IMG/VR virus record: IMGVR_UViG_3300025759_000081
Coordinates: 1 to 64,000 of that record
Length of the DNA: 64,000 nt
Reading direction: 5' to 3' (one strand)
Source: a virus
Positions 15,215 through 22,834 of the stretch are shown here, piece by piece (positions within the stretch are counted from its first letter, which is position 1; each line of letters starts with the position of its first letter). The notes beneath the pieces were generated by a model. It was not told the DNA's origin, searched no databases, and saw nothing but the letters and a program-made list of their open reading frames with translations. Made by a program: the position numbers and the translations under genes.

Positions 15215-16443
15215 AAAACATTTCTATTATTATGGCCCGCGGCATTGAAGGCTGTGGTGTTACTAAGTATACTGTCGAGCAAGTTAAATGGCTCAAAAAG
15301 AATGGGTACAACGTAAAAGTTTTTGCTTCAAAAGACAAATCTTTTTCTCGCAAGAATGCTCATGTACACGATTTTGAAGTGTTTAAATTTGCAGATGATA
15401 CCCTTCTTGATGATATGATCACTCGATGTAATGAGTCTGATCTTATCATTATTAATTCTCTACCAGCCAAGGGGAACGGTAGAGGTAAAGGTGTAGGAGA
15501 TAAAGCACTCGACAATTGGGTAAAGGCACTCAAGTCATTTAAGAAGCCCGTAGTGCTTATTCAACACGACCATACGGTTTACTCAATCAAAAGAAATGGT
15601 GCTCTAGAAGAAGCTATCGATGCTGCTAGCATTATCTTTGTTCATTCTACAAATAACGACTTTTCTCAGTATGTAAAAGAATACGTTGGTGATACTGGTC
15701 TTTCTTCATTTTTTGGTGAAAGCTCTGATAAAAAAATCTTAGCCTTTCAACCCGGCATTGACTTTGACGAACATCGAGAAAAGTATTGGAAAGATTGTAA
15801 AGAACAAGATCGATTACATCATAAGTGGATTGGTCGTACTACAAGCTGGAAAGGTTATCAACTTATGTTTGATTGGCATACCAACTGGCTTCAAGGCGCA
15901 GGGTATGCTACTACATTCGAAGGAATTGAAAAGTCGCCGGCTTGGTTATCGTTTAAAGAATGCGGTGAATTTTTTGATGAAATGAAAAACCATCCTAATG
16001 ATGTTAACATTACAGAAAGATATGGAGAAAAAGCATCTGTCTTTAGTACATTCATCCAAGACGAGCTAATGGAAAGAATGTCGAAGGTTGGATTTGGTTA
16101 TCAGCTCAGTGTACTCAAGCCAAAATATATTGAACGATCAATTGAATATACCCATCAAGAAATTGTTGCAGCTGGCGCTGTTCCAGTGTTTCGAAAAGAA
16201 TATGGTGAAGTATGCATACATAGAGTAACCGGCGATCCACTTATCCATTGTAAAAACAACGGTACGCTTTGGATAGGTAATGATGTTGAAAGTCGAGCCG
16301 GTGTACTTGATCACATTAAACAACTCAATGATGATGGTTATCGAGACGCATATCGAGAAGCAGCATTTGAATTTTATAAGCAACATCAAGACGCTTCAAA
16401 TACCTTTGAAGATTTGATGACAAACATTAAGGAAAACCTATGA
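15211..16443 (+). CDS. agt: DNA alpha-glucosyltransferase (hydroxymethylcytosine)
   Basis: Transfers glucose from UDP-glucose to 5-hydroxymethylcytosine in DNA with alpha linkage. At 410 residues it matches T4 AGT (400) along its length: IMARGIEGCGVTKYTVEQ at the N-terminus, VFASKDKSFSR, LIIINSLPA, VLIQHDHTVYS, KWIGRTTSWKGYQLMFD, RMSKVGFGYQLS, and EYTHQEIVAAGAVPVF near the C-terminus. It is a GT-B fold enzyme. It overlaps both neighbours by ATGA. Together with gp42 it implies that the phage DNA carries glucosyl-hydroxymethylcytosine. No beta-glucosyltransferase is seen in the window. Confidence 0.94.
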   Translation: MKNISIIMARGIEGCGVTKYTVEQVKWLKKNGYNVKVFASKDKSFSRKNAHVHDFEVFKFADDTLLDDMITRCNESDLIIINSLPAKGNGRGKGVGDKALDNWVKALKSFKKPVVLIQHDHTVYSIKRNGALEEAIDAASIIFVHSTNNDFSQYVKEYVGDTGLSSFFGESSDKKILAFQPGIDFDEHREKYWKDCKEQDRLHHKWIGRTTSWKGYQLMFDWHTNWLQGAGYATTFEGIEKSPAWLSFKECGEFFDEMKNHPNDVNITERYGEKASVFSTFIQDELMERMSKVGFGYQLSVLKPKYIERSIEYTHQEIVAAGAVPVFRKEYGEVCIHRVTGDPLIHCKNNGTLWIGNDVESRAGVLDHIKQLNDDGYRDAYREAAFEFYKQHQDASNTFEDLMTNIKENL

Positions 16444-17633
16444 TTAAACACGCATCCATTGTACCACTTATTGGAGGTGAAACAATAGGTTCTGAAATCG
16501 CTTTTGGCGAAGCACCTACCTATATGATGTCATACGAGGCGTTTGAAGGGAATGATGCTCATGCCCGTAACTATTACGGTGGTGTTCCATACTACGTTCT
16601 AGATAAAGGAGAGAGACCTACAGAGAGTGTTGATGTAGTATCTTCTGTATGCCCGTGTGCTGGACTATCTCAATTATCTCACGGATTTGGTGATGATAAT
16701 CCAAACAATCAATGGATGCCTAAGACAGCATCATACGTATTAGAACAAATTAAACCAAAAGTATTCTGGGGTGAAAATGCACCAGGATTTGCAGGTAAGA
16801 TTGGTGAAACGGTACGAAATCAGTTGAAGCAAATTGGAAAAGAAAATGGATATACAATGAGCGTATATCGTACAAAAACTCTTCTTCACGGTGGACCACA
16901 AATTCGAGAGAGATCATTCTATTTCTTTTGGCGAGATGATAAGGTACCTTTATTGAGTTGGTTCAATAAACCTCACAAAAAGATTGAAGACGTACTTATG
17001 AGTGTGAAAGGTAATAACTTTCAAACAGATGTTATTAATCCAAAGACTCCATCAAAAGATGATCTCTATTATAAGTTTGCACTTGAGCACATTCATGGAG
17101 GCATGGAGCATAAAGACTTTGCTCAAATTGTTGAACCTCAAAAGGTGAGGAACGCCGATATTTTTTCATATATAGAACGTATGGGTTATGATTATACTCA
17201 AGTTGGTGAATGGATGGCATCTCAAGGCTACGATAAAGAAGTTGAGAAATGTAAATATCGAGTTGAAAAGCTTAAGGCCGGTGGTAATATTATGAGAAGA
17301 GGTACAATTATTCCTAAGGATTACATCGGGGCTTTCGTTGGCCACTATCCTACAATGTTAACTCATCCAGAAGAAGATCGTTATATCAATTATCGAGAAG
17401 CAATGACGATCATGGGTTTGCCTGAAGACTTTGAATTATTGAATCCGAAGAAGAGCGCGAATCATATCTGTCAAAATGTACCTGTGCAGACTGCCGCAGA
17501 CATGGCGTCGGAAGTTAAAAAATATTTGAACAATGAGCTTCCACTAGTTGACACCGACTATGTTTTACAGTATAATAAAGGTCAAAAATCTGAATACATT
17601 GAAAAAAAGTCAACTCTTGAGGCGTTTATATGA
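16440..17633 (+). CDS. C5-cytosine DNA methyltransferase family protein
   Basis: A 397-residue protein with the ordered motifs of DNA C5-methyltransferases: motif I VPLIGGETIGSEIAFG, motif IV CPCAGLSQ with catalytic Cys73, motif VI WGENAPGF, motif VIII PQIRERSFYFFW, and motifs IX-X YREAMTIMGLPEDF with QNVPVQTAADMASEV. Motif I and motif VI deviate somewhat from the classic FxGxG and ENV. It overlaps agt and dexA by ATGA. It might act on unmodified cytosine or it might be a diverged enzyme that acts on a hypermodified base. The region between motifs VIII and IX is the likely target-recognition part. Confidence 0.75.
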   Translation: MIKHASIVPLIGGETIGSEIAFGEAPTYMMSYEAFEGNDAHARNYYGGVPYYVLDKGERPTESVDVVSSVCPCAGLSQLSHGFGDDNPNNQWMPKTASYVLEQIKPKVFWGENAPGFAGKIGETVRNQLKQIGKENGYTMSVYRTKTLLHGGPQIRERSFYFFWRDDKVPLLSWFNKPHKKIEDVLMSVKGNNFQTDVINPKTPSKDDLYYKFALEHIHGGMEHKDFAQIVEPQKVRNADIFSYIERMGYDYTQVGEWMASQGYDKEVEKCKYRVEKLKAGGNIMRRGTIIPKDYIGAFVGHYPTMLTHPEEDRYINYREAMTIMGLPEDFELLNPKKSANHICQNVPVQTAADMASEVKKYLNNELPLVDTDYVLQYNKGQKSEYIEKKSTLEAFI

Positions 17634-18241
17634 AACATTTAATATTTGATTTTGAAACAATGGGCTCAGACCCTAGTAATTGCGCAGTCGTTGACGTTTC
17701 TGCAATGGTGTTTGATTGGGATAGATTTGAAACAAATCCTTACACTTGCAAAGATATTAGTATGACTCGAAAATTTAAATTGTCTGTTAGCGATCAAGTA
17801 AAAAACTATGGATTTAAAATAGAACAAAGTGTACTTGATTTTTGGGAATCTCAACCTAAAGAAGTAAAGAAAAACATTGTTCCCAAGAAGACTGACTTGT
17901 CAGTTAAAGAATTCGTCCAAGAGTTTCATGATTTCTTAATTGACGCCGGCCAAATTGGTCATTGGTGGACTCGATCAAATACGTTTGATCCTGTTATATT
18001 AACTCGGCTCTTCGCTGCAGAAAATAAAAAGTCTCACATGGAAGAGTACCTTAAGTATTATCTCGTTCGTGATACACGTACATGGATTGATGCTAAACTT
18101 AATTTCCCTAAAAAGAATGGATTTATAATTGATGAGTGGCAAGAAAGTTTTAAAGCTCACGATAGTTCTTGGGATATTTTAATTGATGTGTTGCGATTAC
18201 AAAAATTACATCGGGTAGAATTTGATTTAGAGGATGAATAA
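17630..18241 (+). CDS. dexA: DexA-like 3'-5' exonuclease
   Basis: A DEDD-family exonuclease of 203 residues, similar to T4 exonuclease A (227). Seen are exo I HLIFDFETMGS with the Asp-Glu pair, exo II TRSNTFDPVILTRLF, and exo III KAHDSSWDILIDVLR with the His-x4-Asp. The block VKKNIVPKKTDLSVKEFV matches the T4 pattern RKNIAPSDEDVSTIDGI. In T4 it is a nonessential nuclease. It is coupled to the methyltransferase by ATGA and to the next gene by TAATG. Confidence 0.9.
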   Translation: MKHLIFDFETMGSDPSNCAVVDVSAMVFDWDRFETNPYTCKDISMTRKFKLSVSDQVKNYGFKIEQSVLDFWESQPKEVKKNIVPKKTDLSVKEFVQEFHDFLIDAGQIGHWWTRSNTFDPVILTRLFAAENKKSHMEEYLKYYLVRDTRTWIDAKLNFPKKNGFIIDEWQESFKAHDSSWDILIDVLRLQKLHRVEFDLEDE

Positions 18242-19194
18242 TGACAGAAGAAAATACTAAAATTACTATAGACCAGCTTCAACCTTATAGTCTTTTTCTT
18301 GCCACTCCAATGTATGGTGGGCAATGTACGGGAACTTATACAAAAGCTGTTACAGAATTATCAATGATGTGTGCGACAAACGGAATTAAAATTAAACATT
18401 ACTTTTTATTTAATGAGAGCTTAATACAACGTGCAAGAAACTATTGTGTAGACGAATTTATGAGATCTGATTGCACTCATTTATTGTTTATTGACGCAGA
18501 CGTATCTTTTAATCCAAAAGATGTTCTTACAATGTTAGCTATTCAGATTTCTAATCCAGAAAAATATGATATTGTAAGTGGCGCTTATCCAAAGAAAACG
18601 ATTGCTTGGGAAAAAGTAGTGACGGCTGTGCGCAATGGAAGGGCGGAAAACTCTCCTTTCGATCTTGATCAATACATTGGTGATTTTACGTTTAATCCTA
18701 TTCAAAATGGTGAGCAACAAAAATTTGCTGTAACAGATCCTATTGAAGTAGCAGAAGCTGCAACTGGGTTTATGCTCATACCTAGATATGCTCTTGAAAA
18801 ATACAGAGATGAATATCCAGAATTATCGTATAAACCAGATCATGCAAGAACAGAAAACTTTGATGGAACAAGAGAAATAACCGCTTTCTTTGATTGTGGC
18901 ATTGATCCGGAATCAAAAAGATATCTTTCAGAAGACTATTTCTTTAGTCATAAAGCAAGAGCAATTGGTCTTAATTTGTGGATGTGTCCTTGGATTAATC
19001 TTAACCACATGGGTTCGTATGTGTTTAAAGGTAATCTTCCAGCCGTTAGTTCATTACCTAATACGTCTGCGACTGCTTCAAAACAATCTATGAAAAGTTA
19101 TTATCAACAAAAAGACGATTTAACTGGGATAAAAGCAAGTCCCTTACCATCCACTTTAAGAAACCAAAAGAAAAGAAATCGTAAAAAGTCATGA
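18241..19194 (+). CDS. GT-A-type glycosyltransferase-like protein
   Basis: A 317-residue protein with the beginning of a nucleotide-sugar binding fold (YSLFLATPMYGG), a helix SLIQRARNYCVDEF and a metal-binding DxD strand HLLFIDADVSFNP. The middle has TGFMLIPRYALEKY and YLSEDYFFSHKARAIG, in which the Glu-Asp pair is in the position of the catalytic base of GT-A enzymes. The C-terminal about 45 residues are Ser/Lys-rich. It closes the agt-dexA operon through a TAATG overlap, so it could add a second sugar to the DNA or act on another acceptor. The acceptor cannot be read from the sequence. Confidence 0.7.
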   Translation: MTEENTKITIDQLQPYSLFLATPMYGGQCTGTYTKAVTELSMMCATNGIKIKHYFLFNESLIQRARNYCVDEFMRSDCTHLLFIDADVSFNPKDVLTMLAIQISNPEKYDIVSGAYPKKTIAWEKVVTAVRNGRAENSPFDLDQYIGDFTFNPIQNGEQQKFAVTDPIEVAEAATGFMLIPRYALEKYRDEYPELSYKPDHARTENFDGTREITAFFDCGIDPESKRYLSEDYFFSHKARAIGLNLWMCPWINLNHMGSYVFKGNLPAVSSLPNTSATASKQSMKSYYQQKDDLTGIKASPLPSTLRNQKKRNRKKS

Positions 19195-19203
19195 CTAGTA
19201 ATT

Positions 19204-19211
19204 TATAAATA
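19204..19211 (+). promoter_or_regulatory. T4-type late promoter (TATAAATA)
   Basis: An exact TATAAATA begins 10 bases after the glycosyltransferase stop and 16 bases before the ATG of the next gene. The transcription start would lie within a few bases of that ATG. Confidence 0.65.
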
Positions 19212-19219
19212 TTTAGAAA

Positions 19220-19708
19220 ATGACTTTAGACACTTACCCAATGAAAATGTTCAAAACATTTATTAATGAAGTATTAAATAAGCCCTATCCTTATTCTGCA
19301 ATAAAAAAGTGGAGTGATCCTACTGCAGACAAAGCGTATAGATCTTATTTTGAAACTGATGATGGTTCAGAGATTGATGTTTTATTTACAGGCAAGGAAC
19401 ATATGGATGACTATGATCATCTTGACTGGGAGATAGAATTCAAGCGAAATGGATCTCTTGAAGTCACAGGTGAAGGTGATGCTCTGCGTATTATTGCAAC
19501 TGTGATGAAGATAGTAAGAGATTTTATCAAGCTTGAAAATCCAAAATATATGAATCTAATGGCAGCAAAGCCTAAAGGCTCTAATAAAAAACTATCTGGT
19601 CGAGAGCGTCTTTATAGCCGATTGATACAAAAAGAAGTCGGTAGTAAATATAAGGTACGGGTTGATAATAGTTCGTCTGGAACTGCCTGGAATATAGAAA
19701 AAAAGTAA
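19220..19708 (+). CDS. Conserved-looking hypothetical protein under a late promoter
   Basis: A 162-residue protein with an acidic middle (ETDDGSEIDVLFTGKEHMDDYDHLDWEIEF in two adjacent pieces) and a basic C-terminal third (KPKGSNKKLSGRERLYSRLIQKE). No family was recognised. It lacks a ribosome binding site. The start could be 19220, or ATG 19241 or 19247 where MFKTFINEVL would begin the protein. The late promoter at 19204 would give a nearly leaderless message for the first choice. Late expression suggests a virion or assembly role. Confidence 0.6.
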   Translation: MTLDTYPMKMFKTFINEVLNKPYPYSAIKKWSDPTADKAYRSYFETDDGSEIDVLFTGKEHMDDYDHLDWEIEFKRNGSLEVTGEGDALRIIATVMKIVRDFIKLENPKYMNLMAAKPKGSNKKLSGRERLYSRLIQKEVGSKYKVRVDNSSSGTAWNIEKK

Positions 19709-19776
19709 CAAAATTATAATTGGCATCACAACAGTAGCTACATACTTAAAATTTTAGTAGTTAAACCAAAAAACAG

Positions 19777-19805
19777 TTGACATTTTGCCTACACTATGGT
19801 AGAAT
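19777..19805 (+). promoter_or_regulatory. Sigma70-like promoter of gene 45
   Basis: TTGACA (19777-19782), a 17-base spacer and TAGAAT (19800-19805), with TGG before the -10 and AGCAC after. It is followed by AGGAG at 19822-19826 as ribosome binding site. With the gene 43 promoter it is the best match to consensus in the window. Confidence 0.85.
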
Positions 19806-19837
19806 AGCACTTGATTATGACAGGAGAAACTTATATT

Positions 19838-20503
19838 ATGAAATTCAGTGATTCAACTCTTACTGTGCTTAAGAGTTTTTCGACAATCAATCGGTCGATA
19901 CAACTCCAGCCGGGTAACACACTTAAAACTATTACCCCCGAAAAGACATTAATTGCTACAGCTAAAATTGGAGATGAAATTCCCTCTGAAGCTTGCATTT
20001 ATGATCTTTCAAGATTTTTATCGATTTTATCTTTATATTCTAATCCAGACGTGGAATTTCATGATAAATACTTTACTATATCTGAGGGAAAGCGTAAGAC
20101 GAAATATGTTTACGCTGACATTTCAATGATTCATGTGCCTCCTCAAAAGGATATTCATATCCCTGAAGAAGATGTTGTTGTTGATGTCAAGTGGGATGAT
20201 CTTCAATCTGTAGTAAAAGCAGCTGGAGTCCTTCAGTTTAGTGAGATAGCATTCGTTGGTACCGACGGTAAATGTTATCTCAAAGCAATCTCATCTGAGC
20301 AAGAAGGTGCCGATGATTACGGTATCGAAATTGGTGAGACTGCTGATGAGTTTAAGATTATTATTAAAACTGATAATCTCAAGCTCTTGCCTCAAGATTA
20401 TAGAGTTGCCTTATGCTCAAAGGGTATTTCAGAATTTCGAGGCGAACAAGCTAGCTACTTTGTAGCTATTGATTCTAAGTCGACTTACACAAAAGGAAGT
20501 TAA
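19838..20503 (+). CDS. 45: gp45 sliding clamp
   Basis: A trimeric processivity clamp of 221 residues (T4: 228). Family features are MKFSDSTLTVLKSFSTIN at the start (T4: MKLSKDTTALLKNFATIN), CIYDLSRFLSILSLY, the central DLQSVVKAAGVLQFSEIAF and the C-terminal FRGEQASYFVAIDS (T4: FEGEHANYVVALEA). In T4 it tethers gp43 and also activates late transcription with gp55 and gp33. The frame opens at a TTG at 19811, but ATG at 19838 begins the conserved part. It has its own promoter and is followed by a small gene and a terminator before gene 44. Confidence 0.94.
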   Translation: MKFSDSTLTVLKSFSTINRSIQLQPGNTLKTITPEKTLIATAKIGDEIPSEACIYDLSRFLSILSLYSNPDVEFHDKYFTISEGKRKTKYVYADISMIHVPPQKDIHIPEEDVVVDVKWDDLQSVVKAAGVLQFSEIAFVGTDGKCYLKAISSEQEGADDYGIEIGETADEFKIIIKTDNLKLLPQDYRVALCSKGISEFRGEQASYFVAIDSKSTYTKGS

Positions 20504-20505
20504 TT

Positions 20506-20787
20506 ATGAGTGAAATGGAAATGGGCCAACAACAGGCCGAACCGGTAAGCGTTACTCTGAACGATATCGCATCAATTGTACAAATCATTGATGTTGTATC
20601 GCGTCGTGGTGGTATCCAAGGTAACGAAATGGCAGGAGTAGGTATGCTCCGTAACAAATTGGAAACTTTTCTTCAGCAGAATATGCCTGAAGGGATGGGC
20701 CAGCAAGCACAAGCAGACGCTGCTGCAACTCCAGTTGATGTTGAATCACCACTTGAAGGTGAACTTGCAGGTAGGGTTGTACAATAA
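20506..20787 (+). CDS. Small acidic protein between clamp and clamp loader
   Basis: A 93-residue protein, glutamine-rich at both ends, with a central predicted helical domain (SVTLNDIASIVQIIDVVSRR, then NEMAGVGMLRNKLETFL). A gene of this type between 45 and 44 is, as far as I recall, common in marine T4-like phages, but I know no function. It starts two bases after gene 45, shares its promoter and is followed by a strong terminator, so expression with the clamp may be much higher than that of gene 44. Confidence 0.7.
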   Translation: MSEMEMGQQQAEPVSVTLNDIASIVQIIDVVSRRGGIQGNEMAGVGMLRNKLETFLQQNMPEGMGQQAQADAAATPVDVESPLEGELAGRVVQ

Positions 20788-20800
20788 TTCTATCTCTGCA

Positions 20801-20827
20801 GAGGGGACTATGAGTCCCCTCTTTTTT
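20801..20827 (+). terminator. Strong intrinsic terminator after the clamp unit
   Basis: A perfect 9-bp stem GAGGGGACT (20801-20809) with AGTCCCCTC (20813-20821), a 3-base loop and six T residues at once after it. It separates the highly expressed clamp unit from the clamp-loader genes. Confidence 0.93.
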
Positions 20828-20852
20828 ATATTATGATTAAGGTGAATATATT

Positions 20853-21803
20853 ATGGTGGATGTTAAATCCAACGAAGTTCTGTGGGTCGAGAAATACCGA
20901 CCACAAAAAATTGATGATACGATCCTTCCCGAAAAAACAAAAGCAATGTTCAAAAAGTTTGTTGCTGATGACAGTGTTCCAAACCTTCTTTTAACCGGTG
21001 GTCCAGGTGTAGGTAAAACTACGATTGCAAAAGCAATGCTAGAAGAACTTGGTTGTGATTACATAGTCAAAAACGGCTCTCTTAACGTTAATATTGATTC
21101 AATCAGATATGATATTTCTACGTTTGCTTCTGCAGTATCTTTAACAGGCGGAAGAAAATATGTAATCTTTGATGAAGCAGATTATTTGAATGCTGCAAAC
21201 GTACAACCGGCTCTACGTAACTTTATCGAAGAATACTCTTCTAATTGTGGATTTATTTTTACGTGCAACTTTAAGAATAGAATCATTGAGCCTCTTCGTT
21301 CTCGTTTATCTGAGGTTGATTTTACGATTGAACAAACAGATAGACCTCAACTTGCAATGCAATTCTTCAAGCGAGTCAATCTCATTCTTCAAAACGAAAG
21401 TGTTGATTTCGATAAAAAAGTTGTTGCTAAAGTAATTGAAAAACATTTTCCTGATTTTCGTAGGGTATTGACTGAGTTACAATCGTACTCAGCAACCGGT
21501 ACAATCGATGAAGGTATCTTTATCAATTTACGAGAAGAATCTATCGATGAACTTTTTAATCATCTCAAAGGTAAAGACTTTACCAACATGAGAAAATGGG
21601 TTGCTAAAAACTCTGATCAAGATATGAATGAAATGTTTCGTCGTATCTATGACGCTGCTACAGATAAAATAGAGTTTAGAACCTTACCCGGTTTTTGTGT
21701 TACGCTTGCAGATTATATGTACAAATCAAGTTTTGTTGCTGATCCTGAAATTAACATGGTTGCGTTTTTGACTGAAGTAATGATTGAATCGGAGTACAAA
21801 TAA
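20853..21803 (+). CDS. 44: gp44 clamp-loader large subunit
   Basis: AAA+ ATPase that with gp62 opens and loads gp45. At 316 residues it is near T4 gp44 (319). Seen are VEKYRPQKIDDTILP at the N-terminus, Walker A GGPGVGKTT (Lys55), Walker B VIFDEADYLN (Asp107) and the arginine-finger region FKNRIIEPLRSRLSEVDF. No promoter of the TAGAAT type is present between it and the terminator at 20801, so it depends on read-through or on a promoter that I cannot see. Its stop overlaps the next ATG (TAATG). Confidence 0.95.
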   Translation: MVDVKSNEVLWVEKYRPQKIDDTILPEKTKAMFKKFVADDSVPNLLLTGGPGVGKTTIAKAMLEELGCDYIVKNGSLNVNIDSIRYDISTFASAVSLTGGRKYVIFDEADYLNAANVQPALRNFIEEYSSNCGFIFTCNFKNRIIEPLRSRLSEVDFTIEQTDRPQLAMQFFKRVNLILQNESVDFDKKVVAKVIEKHFPDFRRVLTELQSYSATGTIDEGIFINLREESIDELFNHLKGKDFTNMRKWVAKNSDQDMNEMFRRIYDAATDKIEFRTLPGFCVTLADYMYKSSFVADPEINMVAFLTEVMIESEYK

Positions 21804-21991
21804 TGATTTTAAATCTTAAATGTTTTAATTGTTCAAAGAAACTCAAAGGTGAACTCGATACTTATACGGTTACTATGAATACTTTAGAAGGAAAACATAA
21901 AGTAAAAATGTGTAGTAATTGCGCCATGCAACTTGATGACATCTTAAAAAATATCGAGGATATTCATAATGAAGGATCTGAGCCCATTTGA
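21803..21991 (+). CDS. Small zinc-ribbon-like protein
   Basis: A 62-residue protein with two CxxC pairs, CFNC near residue 8 and CSNC near residue 39, the pattern of a zinc ribbon. It starts in the gene 44 stop and overlaps gene 62 by 23 bases. Small proteins with this pattern between 44 and 62 fit marine T4-like phages as far as I recall. It may help transcription or clamp-loader function, but nothing in the sequence shows this. Confidence 0.65.
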   Translation: MILNLKCFNCSKKLKGELDTYTVTMNTLEGKHKVKMCSNCAMQLDDILKNIEDIHNEGSEPI

Positions 21992-22364
21992 TTTTATGAA
22001 TGCTGCTTCTTTTTCAAAAGAAGATCTCATACATGATAGCGAATATCCAGAACTAATTGAAAAGCAATATAACCCATACATTGTAAATCGTGGGTTTACT
22101 AATTTTGAAGATACGATACTACACGCAAATGAAATGAATCGGTGTCATCATCTTTTCCCAGCTGCTCAGTTTGATTATTATCGTTCTGTTTTGAGAAAAA
22201 GAAAAAGATTTAGTAAATGGCCAAAAGCAGATAAGGACCAAAAGCTCGACACTATACAACAAATCTATTCATGTAACCGTACAGTTGCTAAACTTTTAGC
22301 AAAAGCTCTTACAGAAAAAGATATGAAATGCCTATATAGTAAAATGGAAAAGGGTGGAAACTAA
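21969..22364 (+). CDS. 62: gp62 clamp-loader small subunit
   Basis: A 131-residue protein (T4 gp62 is 187, so it is short, as in other marine relatives). The recognisable core is PFDFMNAASFSKEDLI, NRGFTNFEDTILHANEMNR and LRKRKRFSKW. It has no ATPase motif and forms a complex with gp44. It is translated from an ATG inside the preceding small gene, with GAGGA as a distant ribosome binding site. Confidence 0.85.
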   Translation: MKDLSPFDFMNAASFSKEDLIHDSEYPELIEKQYNPYIVNRGFTNFEDTILHANEMNRCHHLFPAAQFDYYRSVLRKRKRFSKWPKADKDQKLDTIQQIYSCNRTVAKLLAKALTEKDMKCLYSKMEKGGN

Positions 22365-22403
22365 GATTTAAATAAATAAATCTATGTAACTTTGTCATGT
22401 TAC
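22364..22403 (+). promoter_or_regulatory. regA leader: AATAAATA element and two small hairpins
   Basis: A perfect inverted repeat AGATTTA (22364-22370) and TAAATCT (22377-22383) encloses AATAAA; the same stretch contains AATAAATA (22371-22378), one base off the late promoter consensus. A second inverted repeat, GTAAC (22386-22390) with GTTAC (22399-22403), follows. In T4, RegA represses its own translation by binding its leader, so these may be regulatory, but the assignment is tentative. Confidence 0.4.
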
Positions 22404-22432
22404 CCACTAAGAATTTATAATAAAGGCGTTTT

Positions 22433-22834
22433 ATGGAAGAGGATATTTTTAAAGGTGTGGGCGTTGAAATACGTTTACCTACCCAAGATAGTTTCTTAAA
22501 AATTAAAGAAACTCTTACCCGTATTGGGATTAGTTCAAGGAAAGAAAAAAAGCTCTATCAGTCTTGTCATATCTTACACAAAAAAGGTAGATATTCGATT
22601 TTACATTTTAAAGAGTTGTTTATTCTCGATGGCAAGAAGAATACGTTTACTGAAGAAGATAAGGCTCGTAGAAATACTATTGTGAATCTTTTAGAAGAAT
22701 GGGAGTTAATTGAAATTATTGATAAAAACCAAACAGAAGATCCAATAGCATCGTTAAATCAAATTAAAATCATTCCTTTTAAAGATAAAGAAAATTGGGA
22801 TCTAGCAGTAAAGTATAATATAGGGAAAAAGTGA
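22433..22834 (+). CDS. regA: RegA translational repressor
   Basis: An RNA-binding protein that in T4 blocks ribosome access to many early mRNAs. At 133 residues (T4: 122) it is longer at the N-terminus. Core matches are FLKIKETLTRIGISSRKEK, LYQSCHILHKKGRYSILHFKEL, TEEDKARRNTIVNLLEEWELIEI and WDLAVKYNIGKK, nearly the T4 sequence. In T4 regA is followed by gene 43; here gene 43 lies elsewhere and an unrelated methyltransferase follows with a GTGA overlap. Confidence 0.95.
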   Translation: MEEDIFKGVGVEIRLPTQDSFLKIKETLTRIGISSRKEKKLYQSCHILHKKGRYSILHFKELFILDGKKNTFTEEDKARRNTIVNLLEEWELIEIIDKNQTEDPIASLNQIKIIPFKDKENWDLAVKYNIGKK

